Source: Prochlorothrix hollandica PCC 9006 = CALU 1027 (GTDB lineage Bacteria; Cyanobacteriota; Cyanobacteriia; Prochlorotrichales; Prochlorotrichaceae). From it: DNA of 64,000 nt. How positions within the stretch are numbered: the stretch's first letter is position 1; each line of letters begins with the position of its first letter. The position numbers and the translations under genes are program-made. Shown here one piece after another: positions 26,533-35,460 of the stretch. Location: positions 1,057,021-1,121,020 of the forward strand of contig NZ_KB235933.1 in the NCBI RefSeq assembly GCF_000332315.1. The letters are read 5' to 3'. The notes beneath the pieces were generated by a model. It saw only the letters and a list, made by a program, of their open reading frames with translations, had not been told where the DNA came from and searched no databases.

Positions 26533-26841
26533 GTAGGTTGGGTAGAGGAACGAAACCCAACAAGGGATCTGACAAAACTGGCTGTTGGGTTTCGCCCTGG
26601 AAGGTTGTGACAACAAACCTAAAATGGTTCCAAGCTCAACCCAACCTACGGCTGGCTATGAACTGGGATCGATCGTAGGTTGCGTAGAGGAAGAAACCCA
26701 ACCAGGAACCTGTGCGGGTTTTCGTCGCGTAGGTTGGGTAGGAACGAAACCCAACGGGCAACCTGTGGGTCCCTGTGTTGGGTTTCGCCCCCCGAATCTT
26801 GGCCATAAACTGAGACGGGTCACAAGCTCAACCCAACCTAC
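26533..26841. repeat. Cyanobacterial GTAGGTTGGG dispersed repeat, three adjacent copies
   Basis: Alternating blocks of GTAGGTTGGGTAGAGGAACG, GAAACCCAAC, TGTTGGGTTTCG and CTCAACCCAACCTAC form large inverted repeats at 26533-26649, 26679-26728 (partial) and 26729-26841. Shorter pieces of the same family occur near 48932 and 55243. This kind of repeat is common in cyanobacterial spacers. It lies upstream of cobN. Confidence 0.8.
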
Positions 26842-27298
26842 TATTTCGGGTTTTTCGTCGCGTAAGTAGTACGAACTACGAACAATGCCCATAAAAATTC
26901 CCCCACCACGGGCAGGGGAATCAGGGGTTGATGGGGACTAACCCTGGGGTGAGGGGTTTATCTCAGGTTAGTCCTAGCTAATGACGATTAATAAAGGCCC
27001 ACCGCAGCGCCGTCTTACCTCAGCCTTAGACCTGGATTAAGACCAGGGGGGTTCAAACAGTATCAGTTTAAAGTTTCCGAGTACAAGCTCGGTTTACTGC
27101 CACCGATCGCCATTAAACCCATATAAAGCGATTTGTAGATCATAAAACAATGTTGGCAGTCACCAACGCCGCAGTCAGGCACCCCCATTGTACCTAGATG
27201 TCTCGAAAATCGCTAGGGGAAGACGCGGCGAATTTTTCCAACCCAGGATCAGGGGGGCACGGGGGCATAAACCCTACGATCGCCCAAGGTTCGGATCA

Positions 27299-27404
27299 GT
27301 GTGGAGGGATTAGTGTGGAGGGATTAGTGTGGAGGGATCAGTGTGGAGGGATCAGTGTGGAGGGATCAGTGTGGAGGGATCAGTGTGGAGGGATTAGTGT
27401 GGAG
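27299..27404. repeat. 14-bp tandem repeat
   Basis: Seven and a half copies of GTGTGGAGGGATYA (Y is C or T) are arranged head to tail. The period is not a multiple of three, so translation through it cycles frames; it is non-coding. Confidence 0.95.
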
Positions 27405-27717
27405 TAAGAGCGTCAGCCCTGCCCCGCTCGGTTCGTTTCCCCTGGCCTACCGATCACCGGCATCTAGTTTAAATGGGAACTCGGACATTCCAAATCAAAG
27501 CAGTGCTCTAAAAATTGCACTTGATAAAAACACCAAAAATGGCGAGGGCTTAGGATCAGGGGTTGTTGTTTATTAAGAATCGGTTGACTCAGGTACTTCC
27601 ACAGCGGGAATTTGAGATTTCGAGCTGGACTGGGGGGCAGAAGGTGGAACATGAGGCGACTCCAAAAGTCCTGTAGCGTAACGTCCTACGGCGTAGTTGA
27701 GAAGCTGAAACGCTTCA

Positions 27718-27820
27718 TACAGCAGTCCTAAATGGGTCGTGTGGTGTGCCCCCGGAGGGGGCACACCACACCAAGGGTTTCAGTCATCGAGATCCTTACA
27801 ACTGATTTAGGATTGCTATA
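27718..27820 (+). repeat. 103-bp palindromic repeat, copy D
   Basis: Plus orientation. The inner hairpin is intact (CCCCC-GGA-GGGGG type), and the right end reads ATTTAGGATTGCTATA. It abuts a truncated reading frame on the minus strand. Confidence 0.9.
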
Positions 27821-28115
27821 GACCAACTCAGGCTGGCACGGAGACCGAGTTAGTCCACAAAATCACGTCAATCTGGGTCATCGGACTGGATGCCCCCTAG
27901 AGCTGCAATCTGTGGTGAAAGGAAAAAAGTATCATGATTTCCATACTAGGCAGTTCCGTTCCGTCCCGTATCATTGCGCAAGGATTTGTAAAATTTGTAG
28001 CTGTTTTTTTTCAGAAACTTCACATTACAGCAACCCTAAATCAACGGTTGTGAAATAATGCTGTGGATTGAACCACTGGCCCGATCGCGGATGTCCTGAA
28101 CCCTGGAGAACCATT

Positions 28116-28526
28116 ATGCCCGAAGAAACCCCCCAGACCCCCGCCCCCAAAGCCAAGCCCCCGGCCTTGGAAGATAAGCCCTTTGGGGACTTCATTGAAC
28201 AAGACTATGTACCCAGCCTGAAGGATGCCCTGGAGCAATCGGGTTTGGGGGATTTGGCCCTTTCCTTTGGTCGCCGAACCCTACCCCAAACCCAGGAGAC
28301 CTGTTGGCAGGTGCGGGGACAGTGGGCCGGGGGGCGGCGATCGTTCCTCCTGGCCTTCCCAGAGGAAAAGATCGGGGGCTTAAAAGCCTTTGCCTGTGCT
28401 GATGGGGGGGCGGAACCCAGCTATTTGGAACCGTTCCTCAGTGATGAGCGCAAAATTACCCTGCCCCTATTGGTGTTTGGGGTGGTGCAGCGCCTCAATG
28501 GCCAAAAGTGGCTCGGCTGGAACTAA
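28116..28526 (+). CDS. DUF2996 family protein
   Basis: This 136-residue protein is of a family found in cyanobacteria and plastids, with unknown function. After a Pro/Lys-rich leader comes the conserved body: KPFGDFIEQDYVPSLKDALEQSGLGDLALSF, then CWQVRGQWAGGRRSFLLAFPEEKIGGLKAFACADGG, then EPFLSDERKITLPLLVFGVVQRLNGQKWLGWN at the C-terminus. The ATG giving MPEETPQTP follows GGAGAA at good distance; an upstream in-frame ATG is less likely. The next gene begins inside its last codons (19-base overlap), so the two form a unit. Confidence 0.9.
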   Translation: MPEETPQTPAPKAKPPALEDKPFGDFIEQDYVPSLKDALEQSGLGDLALSFGRRTLPQTQETCWQVRGQWAGGRRSFLLAFPEEKIGGLKAFACADGGAEPSYLEPFLSDERKITLPLLVFGVVQRLNGQKWLGWN

Positions 28527-28870
28527 CGACGGTGGCAGGGCGCAGGTCTGGACAGCCCCAGGGGTCGGAGCCACCCCTGGAGGGGCAAGCCTTAGTCAAA
28601 GAAGTGTGTCGCCGTATCCGGGTGGCCCGCTCCTATTGGGATGCCCATAATAACCGGGCCTGTCGCCGGGAACGGGAAAAGGCTTTGGCGTTGTATCACC
28701 AGTTAACAGCAGCGGAAAAAGACCAGGTGCCCCAGGTGTTGCGGGTTTGGTTGCGTTACCGCAGTGAAAAATATTTTGGGGAACAGAACCCGAAACCGAA
28801 GTCTGCTGCTCCTAAAAAGGGTAAAGCATCGCGGCGAGGGCGATCGCAGAATCAGAGTGATAATGCTTAA
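28508..28870 (+). CDS. Small basic conserved hypothetical protein
   Basis: This 120-residue protein starts with GTG within the end of the DUF2996 gene. The middle is helical (EGQALVKEVCRRIRVARSYWDAHNNRACRREREKALALYHQLT) and then AAEKDQVPQVLRVWLRYRSEKYFG. The tail is a Lys/Arg-rich disordered stretch. The body looks like a conserved cyanobacterial family, though I cannot name it. Basic tails of this sort often bind nucleic acid, which is inference only. The overlap suggests translational coupling to the DUF2996 gene. The GTG might not be the true start, since the first 25 residues are low-complexity. Confidence 0.6.
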   Translation: MARLELTTVAGRRSGQPQGSEPPLEGQALVKEVCRRIRVARSYWDAHNNRACRREREKALALYHQLTAAEKDQVPQVLRVWLRYRSEKYFGEQNPKPKSAAPKKGKASRRGRSQNQSDNA

Positions 28871-28911
28871 GGGTGGTTTTTCCGAGAAATAACCTAAAAA
28901 ATAACCTAAAA

Positions 28912-28985
28912 TCGGGATGACAGGATTTGAACCTGCGGCCCCTTCGTCCCGAACGAAGTGCGCTACCAAGCTGCGCCACATCCCG
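28912..28985 (-). tRNA. tRNA-Pro (anticodon CGG)
   Basis: The minus strand folds as a complete 74-base cloverleaf: acceptor CGGGATG/CATCCCG, D stem GCGC/GCGC, anticodon stem CTTCG/CGAAG around loop TTCGGGA (anticodon CGG), variable GGGCC, and T arm GCAGG-TTCAAAT-CCTGT. The discriminator is A and the CCA end is not encoded. It reads CCG proline codons. Confidence 0.97.
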
Positions 28986-29042
28986 TAGCGGCTTCCAGTA
29001 TATCCCATGACGGGGCAACACGCTAGACTCAACTCCCGGTTA

Positions 29043-29104
29043 TCCTGAAAAGTCGTCCTGAAAAGCTGTCCTGAAAAGTTGTCCTGAAAAGTCGTCCTGA
29101 AAAA
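29043..29104. repeat. 13-bp tandem repeat
   Basis: There are five copies of TCCTGAAAAGTCG with single-base changes, between the tRNA and the thioredoxin-domain gene, in a likely promoter region. Confidence 0.9.
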
Positions 29105-29132
29105 TTTTTGCCTGAGTCAACCGGATCTTGCC

Positions 29133-31250
29133 ATGCCTAATCGCCTTGTCCACTCTCCCAGCCTCTATCTCCAGAAGCACGCCCACAACCCCATTGATTG
29201 GTGGCCCTGGGGTGATGAAGCCCTGGCGACGGCGAAGGCCCAGGACAAGCCCATTTTTCTGTCCATTGGTTACTCCAGTTGCCACTGGTGTACGGTCATG
29301 GAGGGGGAAGCCTTTTCCGATCCAGAGGTGGCCCACTTTCTGAACCAGAATTTTTTGCCCATTAAGGTCGATCGCGAAGAACGCCCCGACCTGGACAGCA
29401 TTTATATGCAGGCGCTGCAAATGATGGTGGGCCAGGGGGGATGGCCCTTGAATATCTTTTTGGATCCCCAAGATTTATTGCCCTTTTATGGCGGGACCTA
29501 TTTTCCCGGTCAGCCCCGCTATGGACGGCCCGGTTTTCTGCAAGTGTTGCAAGTGCTGCGGCAAAGCTATGACCAGGATCCGGACAAACTCCGGGATATT
29601 CGCCAGGAAATTTTGGGCCATCTGCGCCACAGCACCACCACCCAGGGGTCCATGGATCTCAGTGAAGGGCTGTTGCTCAAGGGTTTGGAATATAGCACCC
29701 GCATCATTAGTCCCAATTTCGGCGGCAACAGCTTCCCCATGATGCCCTATGGCCAGACAGCCCTGCGGCTGACCCGCTTTGGGGGAGAGCGTGCCGAAGC
29801 GGCCCAAAAAGCCTGTATGCAACGGGGCTTAGACCTGGCCCTGGGGGGCATTTTTGATCAGGTGGGGGGCGGCTTCCACCGCTACACCGTCGATGCCACG
29901 TGGACCGTGCCCCATTTTGAGAAGATGCTCTATGATAATGGCCAAATTATGGAGTATCTGGCCAATTTGTGGAGCCAGGGACAGCGGGAGCCAGCCCTAC
30001 AGCGGGCGGTGGCGGGGACGGTGGCGTGGCTGAAGCGGGAAATGCTGGATGCCCAGGGTTATTTTTATGGCTCCCAGGATGCGGATAATTTCGCCGAGCC
30101 AGATGCGGCAGAACCGGAGGAGGGAGCTTTTTATGTTTGGGCCTATGACCTGTTGCAGGCCCACCTCAGCGATCCAGAACTGGCGGCTCTGGAGGCGGAG
30201 TTTACGGTGAGTCGGGGGGGGAACTTTGAGGGAAAAACGGTGCTGCAACGGCGACGATCGGGGGATCTCTCCGATCGGTGTCGATCTGCCTTGGCCCAAC
30301 TGTTTCACCAGCGCTATGGGGTGCCAGAAACGGCGATCGCCCCCGTGACCCCGGTGCGAAATAACCTGGAGGCTAAAGCCTATGGGGGAGCGGGGCGTAT
30401 TCCCCCGGTGACGGATACCAAAATGATCGTGTCCTGGAATAGTCTGATGATTTCGGGGTTGGCGCGGGCGGCGGTGGCCTTTGGGGAGCCGGAGTATTAT
30501 GGATTGGCTACCCAGGCGGCTCAGTTTATCCTCGATCGCCAGTGGCACCAGGGTCGTCTCCATCGTCTTTATTACGGGAATCAGGATTATGGGAACCAGG
30601 ATTATGGGAATCAGGAGGGCGGTGTGGCGGTGGCGGCCCAGGGTGAGGATTATGCGTTTTTGATTAAGGCGCTGTTGGATGTGGGCCAAGCCAGCCTAGT
30701 GGTGGGGGGGAGCCACGGCTCAGGCGTTGTCACGGACTGGCTAGAGCAGGCCCAACGGGTTCAGGAGGAGTTTGACCGGTTGCTGTGGAGCGAGGATCTG
30801 GGGGGCTATTACAATACGGCCCAGGATGCCAGTGAACATCTGTTGGTGCGGGAGCGTAATTATGGGGATACGGCCATTCCCTCCACCAATGGGGTAGCGG
30901 CGATGAATCTGGTGCGGCTGGGTTTGGTCAGCGATCGGCCTGCCTATGGCGATCGGGCTGGGCAAGTGCTGCAATCCTTCAGTACGGTGATGAACCAGTC
31001 GGCCCCAAGCTGCCCCAGTTTGTTCCAGGCGTTGGATTATTACCGCAATGGGACCCTGCTAAGCCTCGATCGCACCCAGGTCACCGCCTTTGCCCAAGGC
31101 TACTGGCCCACGGTGGTGTTCCGGCCTAGCCTCGACTTACCCCCCGGATCCCTAGGCATGGTCTGTGAGGGGGTGGCCTGTGGGGAACCCATGGCCACGG
31201 TGCCGGAACTCCAGGATCAGTTACACCGCAGCAGCACCCGCAGTCTTTGA
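29133..31250 (+). CDS. Thioredoxin-domain / six-hairpin protein (YyaL, DUF255 family)
   Basis: This 705-residue protein is conserved from bacteria to animals (spermatogenesis-associated protein 20 type). The N-terminal DUF255 part has thioredoxin fold features: HAHNPIDWWPWGDEAL, then FLSIGYSSCHWCTVMEGEAF with a CxxC pair, then NQNFLPIKVDREERPDLDSIYM and GGWPLNIFLDP. The rest resembles an alpha/alpha six-hairpin barrel (FDQVGGGFHRYTVDATWTVPHFEKMLYDN; VSWNSLMISGLARAA). The exact reaction is unknown. Near bases 30578-30620 a 15-base tandem repeat adds YGNQDYGNQDYGNQE in a loop. The ATG follows a weak leader with the 13-bp repeats. It is transcribed toward rplI. Confidence 0.9.
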   Translation: MPNRLVHSPSLYLQKHAHNPIDWWPWGDEALATAKAQDKPIFLSIGYSSCHWCTVMEGEAFSDPEVAHFLNQNFLPIKVDREERPDLDSIYMQALQMMVGQGGWPLNIFLDPQDLLPFYGGTYFPGQPRYGRPGFLQVLQVLRQSYDQDPDKLRDIRQEILGHLRHSTTTQGSMDLSEGLLLKGLEYSTRIISPNFGGNSFPMMPYGQTALRLTRFGGERAEAAQKACMQRGLDLALGGIFDQVGGGFHRYTVDATWTVPHFEKMLYDNGQIMEYLANLWSQGQREPALQRAVAGTVAWLKREMLDAQGYFYGSQDADNFAEPDAAEPEEGAFYVWAYDLLQAHLSDPELAALEAEFTVSRGGNFEGKTVLQRRRSGDLSDRCRSALAQLFHQRYGVPETAIAPVTPVRNNLEAKAYGGAGRIPPVTDTKMIVSWNSLMISGLARAAVAFGEPEYYGLATQAAQFILDRQWHQGRLHRLYYGNQDYGNQDYGNQEGGVAVAAQGEDYAFLIKALLDVGQASLVVGGSHGSGVVTDWLEQAQRVQEEFDRLLWSEDLGGYYNTAQDASEHLLVRERNYGDTAIPSTNGVAAMNLVRLGLVSDRPAYGDRAGQVLQSFSTVMNQSAPSCPSLFQALDYYRNGTLLSLDRTQVTAFAQGYWPTVVFRPSLDLPPGSLGMVCEGVACGEPMATVPELQDQLHRSSTRSL

Positions 31251-31426
31251 CCTTGGTTCTGGCTTCTGCCCTGGGTCGGGGCGGGGTTTTCTGGACCCGG
31301 CTGGGGGTGATGGGTGGCGATTTGCAGGGGCGGCAGCAAGAAGTTCTGCCTGTGTTCTCGATTTACGGGGTCCATCTGGTAAAATGATACCCTTTGGGAA
31401 ACTCTAGTAGCGGCGGAACAGCAGCA

Positions 31427-31885
31427 ATGGCTAAGCGTGTGCAGGTGGTCTTGAATCAAGACGTTAGAAAATTAGGCAAGGATGGTGACTTGGTGGAGGT
31501 GGCTCCGGGTTATGCTCGGAATTACCTGTATCCCCAGGGTGTTGCTGTACCTGTAACGCCTGGGGTGCTGAAGCAGGTGGAATACCGCCGTCGCAAGGAA
31601 GAGGAGCGCATCCTGGAGGAGCGCCGTCAGGCTGATGCCCGGAAGGTTGCCCTGGAAACCATTGGCCGGTTTGTGATCAAGAAGCAGGCGGGGGAAGAGG
31701 AATCCATTTTTGGAACGGTTACGAATGGTGATGTGGCCGATGCCATCCTAGAATCCACGAAGCAAGAGGTGGATCGCCGAGATATTGAGGTGCCTGAAAT
31801 CAATAAGCTGGGCTTTTATAAGGTCACTGTTAAGTTGCACCCTGAGGTGGTGGCTGTGGTGGAAATTCAGGTGACGGCTCTCTAA
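31427..31885 (+). CDS. rplI: 50S ribosomal protein L9
   Basis: L9 is a 152-residue ribosomal protein that binds 23S rRNA near the L1 stalk. The start [34 protein letters not shown] is typical, followed by the long connecting helix ([29 protein letters not shown]) and the C-terminal domain with [13 protein letters not shown] and [13 protein letters not shown] chose ATG 31427 over an in-frame upstream codon because family members begin MA(K)RVQV. A -10-like TAAAAT lies at 31380-31385. A strong hairpin at 31896-31918 ends the unit. Confidence 0.97.
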   Translation: MAKRVQVVLNQDVRKLGKDGDLVEVAPGYARNYLYPQGVAVPVTPGVLKQVEYRRRKEEERILEERRQADARKVALETIGRFVIKKQAGEEESIFGTVTNGDVADAILESTKQEVDRRDIEVPEINKLGFYKVTVKLHPEVVAVVEIQVTAL

Positions 31886-31895
31886 GGGAGGCTGG

Positions 31896-31918
31896 GACAG
31901 GGGAATTTTTCCCCTGTC
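31896..31918 (+). terminator. Hairpin after rplI
   Basis: A perfect 10-base stem GACAGGGGAA/TTCCCCTGTC with a TTT loop starts 10 bases after the rplI stop. The T run lies in the loop and arm, not after the stem, so it is terminator-like and not canonical. Confidence 0.6.
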
Positions 31919-31990
31919 GTCTCTGTAACTATTCAGGGTTCTACAACTTCGTCCCCCCCCTTAACGGTTACGGATCATTTAATGGGTGAT

Positions 31991-32018
31991 GGGTGCGTTA
32001 CATTCCATTAACGCACCC
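31991..32018. repeat. GGGTGCGTTA inverted repeat
   Basis: A perfect inverted pair GGGTGCGTTA / TAACGCACCC with an 8-base loop. This type of repeat is widely dispersed in bacteria. It lies between convergent rplI and the TerB-like gene. Confidence 0.7.
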
Positions 32019-32069
32019 TACAAGATTGACGATCGCAGTGCTTAAAACTTTGCCAACACGGTCTAAAGG

Positions 32070-33032
32070 TTATCGTTGACCAGCAGTGCTGGTTTTTGTC
32101 TGCTCGATAACAACATAGGATTGGAGGTTAAAGCGTTGATACTGCTCGCAGATACATTCTGCAAACCCTTGGGAGTAAAAAATACAGGTTTGATAGGCAA
32201 ATTCGTGAATTGCAGAGGGTGTCAGCCCTGACATAACACTACCGATCGCGTTCTTCTGCTCTTGGTTAGCGGGTAAAACAATCACGCGGTAATGGTCACC
32301 TTCAATCGGATCCTGCGCTAGATAACCTCGGAATAGTCCCCCCACTTCTGCGTGCATGAGCTTCTCGCTTTCTTCAATTCGATCGTCGGACTTGATGAGG
32401 GTATCAATTAGATCAAGAAGTTCAGCCACTTCAGCACTGGGTGGAGAGCTATCGAGATAGTCCGAAACATCCTGACGTAATTTTAGGAACCGATTGCTTG
32501 AAACTGAGGAGGTTTTTCGGATTTCTTCATTCCAATGAAAAGAGATATGCCAGCGTGCTGCCAGAGCATCAATAATCTCTTGTTCTTGTGGGGAAAGGTC
32601 ATCATCAATTAAGGCAAATCCAGTCAATATTCTCAGTAACAGCCCTGCCTGATGGGGCTTGATTAAGGACTTGGCTAAATCACCGGACTCCTTGGCTTCT
32701 AGATTTAACTTCTGGAGAAAGAGGCTAATTAAACTCTCCTGACGGTTATCTCGGACCCAAACCCCAAGACCGATGAGGATAATGATGAAAAATTGGAACA
32801 TAAAGAGGGCTTGATTAATGGCAGGGGCGATATTGCCATCAATGAGAAACAGTAGAAAATAGAGCGTAGTGCCGTAAAGATTGAGCAGTAGGGCGACGAT
32901 CGACTGACTTCTGGCGACCTCAATATTATGCTTGCGTTTCCACAGAGGATTTAAGTAAAAATAAACCTTAAACAGCGCTAGAAATGCGTTGATCGTAATG
33001 AGGGCTTCAATAATCCTTTTAAAGGTTTCCAT
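32070..33032 (-). CDS. Membrane protein with TerB-like cytoplasmic domain
   Basis: This protein has 320 residues from the ATG giving METFKRII. Three hydrophobic segments (about residues 8-27, 44-64 and 70-92) are followed by a soluble domain. Its stretch ILTGFALIDDDLSPQEQEIIDALAARWHISFHW resembles TerB/tellurite-resistance type helical domains, which carry acidic residues in that position. The rest (DLIDTLIKSDDRIEESEKLMHAEV) repeats the same acidic helical pattern. No specific function follows from this. The frame is open upstream into copy E of the 103-bp repeat (to 33191), where another start exists; the upstream part (FCVFERQGYWISNQL...) may be a few genuine residues or nothing. Confidence 0.65.
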   Translation of the reverse strand: METFKRIIEALITINAFLALFKVYFYLNPLWKRKHNIEVARSQSIVALLLNLYGTTLYFLLFLIDGNIAPAINQALFMFQFFIIILIGLGVWVRDNRQESLISLFLQKLNLEAKESGDLAKSLIKPHQAGLLLRILTGFALIDDDLSPQEQEIIDALAARWHISFHWNEEIRKTSSVSSNRFLKLRQDVSDYLDSSPPSAEVAELLDLIDTLIKSDDRIEESEKLMHAEVGGLFRGYLAQDPIEGDHYRVIVLPANQEQKNAIGSVMSGLTPSAIHEFAYQTCIFYSQGFAECICEQYQRFNLQSYVVIEQTKTSTAGQR

Positions 33033-33134
33033 AAACGGGTTTCTTTGCTCAGAACCGGACAACAAGAGTATAACGGGCGCATCCAACTGGTTAGAAATCC
33101 AATATCCCTGTCGCTCAAAGACACAAAATCCAGC

Positions 33135-33237
33135 TACAGCAGTCCTAAATGGGTCGTGTGGTGTGCCCCCGGAGGGGGCACACCACACCAAGGGTTTCAG
33201 CCGTCGAGATCCTTACAACTGATTTAGGGTTGCTGTA
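33135..33237 (+). repeat. 103-bp palindromic repeat, copy E
   Basis: Plus orientation with both ends intact (TACAGCAGTCCTAAAT / ATTTAGGGTTGCTGTA). A further end fragment, TACAGCAGTCCGAATT, follows at 33283-33298. Confidence 0.92.
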
Positions 33238-33404
33238 GCACGAAATATTGTTGATTGGGTTCGTGGGTGGTGCCAGACTCATCTACAGCAGTCCGAATTA
33301 TAGCACTGACCTCAAGTATTAGTGAGTTTGATCAGCACTGTATTGGCTCGTTTAAGATTCTGACTAGACCAGGGGCTGAACTCTTGCGTTTAAGTCTTTT
33401 GGGT

Positions 33405-33656
33405 CTAAGCTGTTTTTGTGGATTCGGTGTGGTGCCAGATGGTCTGGTTCCCGTGGGTTTCGGCGATGACGAGACCAAACCATTCTAGGCGTTCCAGGTT
33501 TTCGACGATCGCGGCCAGTTTTTTCTTTGTGTTTTTACCGGTGAATTGGGCGGCGATTTGCTCGACGGTCCAGTGGCTGGGGGTGGTGTGCAACAGGTTG
33601 CGAATGGCGGCGAGTTGTTCTTTGGGTTGGCTGGGCCATTTTTGCTGTTCGACAGC
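33405..33656 (-). pseudogene. C-terminal remnant of a larger gene (winged-helix-like tail)
   Basis: The minus strand is open from a TAA at about 33657 to 33405 and encodes QKWPSQPKEQLAAIRNLL, then SHWTVEQIAAQF and KKLAAIVENLERLEWFGLVIAETHGN. No good start codon exists (only an internal TTG). The sequence reads like the small winged-helix tail at the end of a DNA-processing or modification enzyme. The missing N-terminal part would lie where the PIN gene now sits. I treat it as the debris of a replaced gene. The family assignment is only an impression. Confidence 0.45.
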
Positions 33657-33669
33657 TTACTTATTGGAA

Positions 33670-34125
33670 TCACGGCATATGGTCATATCCTTGAAGATCC
33701 CTATCTAAAGACCAGATAAAAATGTGGCAGTTTGGTGCTATTCTGATCATCTTTTCCCATTCTTTGATAATAGATAAATCTCCCATACCTGCCCCCCGCA
33801 TTGCTGACTCAGGAAAGTTACTGAGCCATTCTCCGACCTCCTCCATATTGGGTAGTTGCATCACTTGCCAAGGGGCTTCCCCTTGTATCGCCTTCTGAAC
33901 TTCTGTGATGAAGACTTCAGCAAATCGCCGTCGGTTTCCGCCATCACTGAGGTGAGCAATATGATTACCTGTTTCATAAACAGCAGCCATAGGGAGGAGA
34001 AGATTAGTGTCTGCCTCCAGTAAATCTTTCAAGTGCTGAATCACCTGAGTGCGTTCACTATTCAGATGGGGAATATCAAGCACATTGCAGAATATAGATG
34101 TATCAACGATCGCAACTGCTTTCAT
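33670..34125 (-). CDS. PIN-domain protein, partner of the upstream ATPase
   Basis: This 151-residue predicted ribonuclease of the PIN fold has acidic residues spaced as expected: Asp8 in AIVDTSIFCN, Glu51 in AAVYETGNHIAHL, Asp116 in GAGMGDLSII and Asp141/143 in SLDRDLQGYD. PIN enzymes cut RNA with bound Mg, often as toxins. Its ATG overlaps the TGA stop of the ATPase gene (ATGA), so the two proteins are made in coupled fashion. There is no VapB-like antitoxin next to it; the ATPase takes that place. This makes a two-part ATPase-nuclease system plausible. Confidence 0.8.
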   Translation of the reverse strand: MKAVAIVDTSIFCNVLDIPHLNSERTQVIQHLKDLLEADTNLLLPMAAVYETGNHIAHLSDGGNRRRFAEVFITEVQKAIQGEAPWQVMQLPNMEEVGEWLSNFPESAMRGAGMGDLSIIKEWEKMIRIAPNCHIFIWSLDRDLQGYDHMP

Positions 34126-35432
34126 TCTCCAGGTCCTCCCACTACAGCAAGAGAAGCGAGCCACTCCATCGCTCTCCTCTTTTTCTGCTCTGCTCCAGGA
34201 TGCTGTTTCACAAAACGTTCCAATAGTCCACGAGTCATGAGGTGCCCCACAGAACCCTGAGCGATCAGTTCGGGGTAATCGGGAATATCCTGCAATCTCA
34301 TTAACTGACTGGAGCCATCTTGGGGCCTTCGATAGCAAAATACAGTTTCAGGAATAGCCTCGTCAGGTAGGGCATCGAGCAGGGCAGGATTATGGCTACT
34401 AATTAAAACCCGTAGGTCACGTTTTTTTGCAATATTAGAAATTCTTGCCAATAAATCGGCTGCTCTGCTGGGGTGTACACCGTTATCAATTTCTTCGATG
34501 ACAACCAAGCTTTGCTCTGGCGCGGACAGCATAGCTGCAGCAATCGAAAGCACGCGCAACGTTCCATCTGACAGCATGGAAGCATCATAGGTGGTAGATA
34601 TACCCCCAAACGTTTCAGTCAACTGCAACATAACCTCATCACGGGGGGTTTCGATGAAACTGATATCTTCAATATCTTGCTCAGGTAAACTTTGAATAAA
34701 ATCCAGAACTGACCTTTTAACTTCTGGGTTAAGACATAGGTTATAGACTACACCTGAAAGGTTTTCGCCGTGTTCTTTGAGTGCTTTGTCAACTTTATGC
34801 CCATAGGATCGCATGGCACTAGGTTCAGGCTCAAGGAAGACAATACTACTTAACCATTGAACATATTTTTCAGCCACTTTAGGAATTATTTCTCGGCTTT
34901 TCGTGTTCTCGGGACGAAACCGAATATCACTCAAAAGCTGTGTAAAAATGGCCATGTGGCTGCTGCATACAATGCTGGGCTTCTTGCCACCTCTAGCGAA
35001 ATTATTATAGGTAACAAATACATCACTGCCAGCTCCTTGGGGGGCACTAGTAATCTTGTACAAAGGAACTGTTGAACTGGGACTTGTGATTTTTTCTCTG
35101 GTGACGTGAAGATCTCCATCGTCTCCAAGACTTAAGTCGATCGAGAGATTTTTCCACTCTAGCTCTGTTGTGACACAAGAAATCCCAAAGGTTTTCGAGC
35201 CTCGATAGCCCAGATTCTCTACTCCTCCCCTGAAAATCACCTCGTCTTGCTTATAAAGTCCACCTAAAAAGCTAAGCCGTTCTCCCTCGGCAATCCTTGC
35301 CAGTAAGCGCAAGGCTTCGATCGCATTACTCTTCCCAGAAGCATTAGCTCCAATCAGAACGGTCAACCGCCCCAGTTGTAACCTGCCCGATCGATAGCTC
35401 TTGAAATTTTTTAACTCGATTTGAGTCAGCAC
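34122..35432 (-). CDS. ABC/SMC-like AAA ATPase (OLD-type), partner of PIN nuclease
   Basis: This ATPase has 436 residues. It begins MLTQIELKNFKSYRSGRLQLG, with Walker A GANASGKS at residues 28-35. Later come the ABC signature MLSDGTLRVLSIAAAML, Walker B SLVVIEEIDNGVHPSRA and the switch ISSHNPALLDALPD. The split-head layout with no coiled-coil arms of SMC length matches the AAA_15/AAA_21 group of ATPases used in many anti-phage systems. The GTG start is preceded by GGAG. Directly upstream are two perfect 15-base direct repeats (35461-35490) that look like an operator. It is the first gene of an operon with the PIN gene. Confidence 0.88.
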   Translation of the reverse strand: MLTQIELKNFKSYRSGRLQLGRLTVLIGANASGKSNAIEALRLLARIAEGERLSFLGGLYKQDEVIFRGGVENLGYRGSKTFGISCVTTELEWKNLSIDLSLGDDGDLHVTREKITSPSSTVPLYKITSAPQGAGSDVFVTYNNFARGGKKPSIVCSSHMAIFTQLLSDIRFRPENTKSREIIPKVAEKYVQWLSSIVFLEPEPSAMRSYGHKVDKALKEHGENLSGVVYNLCLNPEVKRSVLDFIQSLPEQDIEDISFIETPRDEVMLQLTETFGGISTTYDASMLSDGTLRVLSIAAAMLSAPEQSLVVIEEIDNGVHPSRAADLLARISNIAKKRDLRVLISSHNPALLDALPDEAIPETVFCYRRPQDGSSQLMRLQDIPDYPELIAQGSVGHLMTRGLLERFVKQHPGAEQKKRRAMEWLASLAVVGGPGE

Positions 35433-35460
35433 CTAATGGACTCCGTTTTGGCCTTAACTA

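Larger units (their letters stand above)
26842..28115. other. Long repeat-rich spacer without a clear gene
   Basis: This stretch of ~1.27 kb contains a 14-bp tandem repeat (27299-27404), copy D of the 103-bp repeat and a lone repeat end (TACAGCAACCCTAAAT at 28026-28041). A minus-strand reading frame (27573-27717, ending in PAVEVPESTDS) stops abruptly at the edge of copy D and may be the tail of a lost gene. The segment 26890-27180 has several GC-rich inverted pieces and could hold an RNA, but I cannot name one. Confidence 0.5.

Noticed and set aside
26431-26616. Longer CobN start and cobalamin riboswitch
   Set aside because: The extra residues are not family-like and I see no B12-box-like sequence in the leader.
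27198-27576. Protein frames across the 14-bp tandem repeat
   Set aside because: They are made of the repeat itself (e.g. GISVEGLVWRDQC), whose period is not divisible by three.
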